Assembly: GCF_021390595.1 (NCBI RefSeq)
Contig: NZ_JAJEJR010000001.1
Location: forward strand, 3,224,001 to 3,288,000
Reading direction: 5' to 3'
DNA: 64,000 nucleotides
Origin: Paraburkholderia sp. HP33-1
GTDB lineage: Bacteria; Pseudomonadota; Gammaproteobacteria; Burkholderiales; Burkholderiaceae
In this document: positions 63,855 through 64,000 of the stretch, in pieces
How positions within the stretch are numbered: the first letter of the stretch is position 1
How the letters are laid out: each line of letters opens with the position of its first letter
The notes under the pieces: model-generated
Told to the model about the DNA's origin: nothing
Database searches by the model: none
The model's input: the letters and a program-made list of their open reading frames with translations, nothing else
Program-made: the position numbers and the translations under genes

Positions 63855-63980
63855 GCGGTTTGAGCTGTCTTCTTTGCCTACTTTCTTTGCAGCAGCAAAG
63901 AAAGTAGGTGCCGCCCCGCACAGGGGCTACGCTAATAGACCGATAACAAAGCAAGGAAAGGCCAACACCGCAAAGAACCC
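63855..63980 (-). repeat. Element B, right arm (inverted copy)
   Basis: On the minus strand it matches the left arm nearly base for base over 127 bp. It shares TGTTATCGG with the left arm where both A arms read TCTTGTCGG, so arms within one element resemble each other more than they resemble the other element. Confidence 0.88.
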
Positions 63981-64000
63981 CGACCAGAAAAAAAATTACA

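Larger units (their letters stand above)
63440..63980. repeat. Palindromic element B
   Basis: This element is 541 bp with perfect outer inverted ends: GGGTTCTTTGCGGTGTTGGCC (63440-63460, given in part as GGTTCTTTGCGGTGTTGGCC) against its complement at 63960-63980. The core from 63454 to 63966 is element A reversed, with about 14 differences in 513 positions by eye. It carries the same GTAG plus GC hairpin, 14-bp hairpin and inner hairpins in both halves. It starts right after fliK and reaches almost to the window end. Confidence 0.9.

Overview
The window is a high-GC, gene-dense stretch of a betaproteobacterial chromosome, most like Burkholderiales and in particular Paraburkholderia or Burkholderia. 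The grounds are the codon use (NNC/NNG), the gene neighbourhoods (glmU-glmS, ttcA-folB, ahcY-metF with an SAH riboswitch, fliE divergent from fliFGHIJK) and small proteins of a Burkholderia type. No tRNA, rRNA, CRISPR array, prophage or transposase gene was seen. The window looks like core chromosome interrupted only by unusual palindromic repeats.

Layout. 0-9.2 kb: an RcsB-like response regulator, a PEBP-family protein, a flavodoxin, argC, a LysE exporter, a beta-hydroxyacid dehydrogenase, a Ub-Mut7-C protein, an IclR regulator and a DMT transporter. 9.2-10.3 kb: two tiny unknown genes beside an origin-like stretch with two perfect DnaA boxes, an ACT triplet run and an AT-rich block. 10.3-19.3 kb: envelope functions (DUF2242 lipoprotein, two secreted enzymes, a lytic transglycosylase, a rhomboid protease) and glmU-glmS for UDP-GlcNAc synthesis. 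19.4-28.8 kb: ttcA, folB, a pterin-reductase-like SDR, a MidA/NDUFAF7 homologue, then an slt / NDUFA9-like / GST / cca operon and 5-formyl-THF cyclo-ligase. 28.8-34 kb: a MarR-like regulator facing a complete 5-oxoprolinase operon (pxpB-pxpC-pxpA) and a DUF969/DUF979 membrane pair that probably imports the substrate. 34-42.8 kb: a dipeptide-type ABC transporter with two paralogous binding proteins, plus a TraB/GumN protein. 43-46 kb: the ahcY, four-helix membrane protein, metF operon behind an SAH riboswitch. 46-52.3 kb: a LysR regulator, a GMC oxidoreductase, an AidB-like acyl-CoA dehydrogenase and a coniferyl-aldehyde-type dehydrogenase.

52.9-63.4 kb is a flagellar block. On the minus strand are fliE, fliS, fliT, a FliK-like gene and fhlB. 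On the plus strand are fliF, fliG, fliH, fliI, fliJ and fliK. Together they encode the MS ring, the switch, the export ATPase with its regulators, chaperones and hook-length control.

The most unusual content is a pair of about 510-600 bp palindromic elements, A (52.28-52.89 kb) and B (63.44-63.98 kb). They are about 97% identical by eye, lie in opposite orientation and bracket the flagellar block exactly. Each is two head-to-head half-units of about 250 bp. A half-unit starts with GTAG plus a GC hairpin (a REP-like signature), then a perfect 14-bp hairpin, then further hairpins whose stems differ between half-units by paired, compensatory changes. The protein-coding genes ending at these elements change codon composition toward G and T near their 3' ends. 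No protein is encoded convincingly inside the elements. They look like a structured, mobile or RNA-level repeat family.
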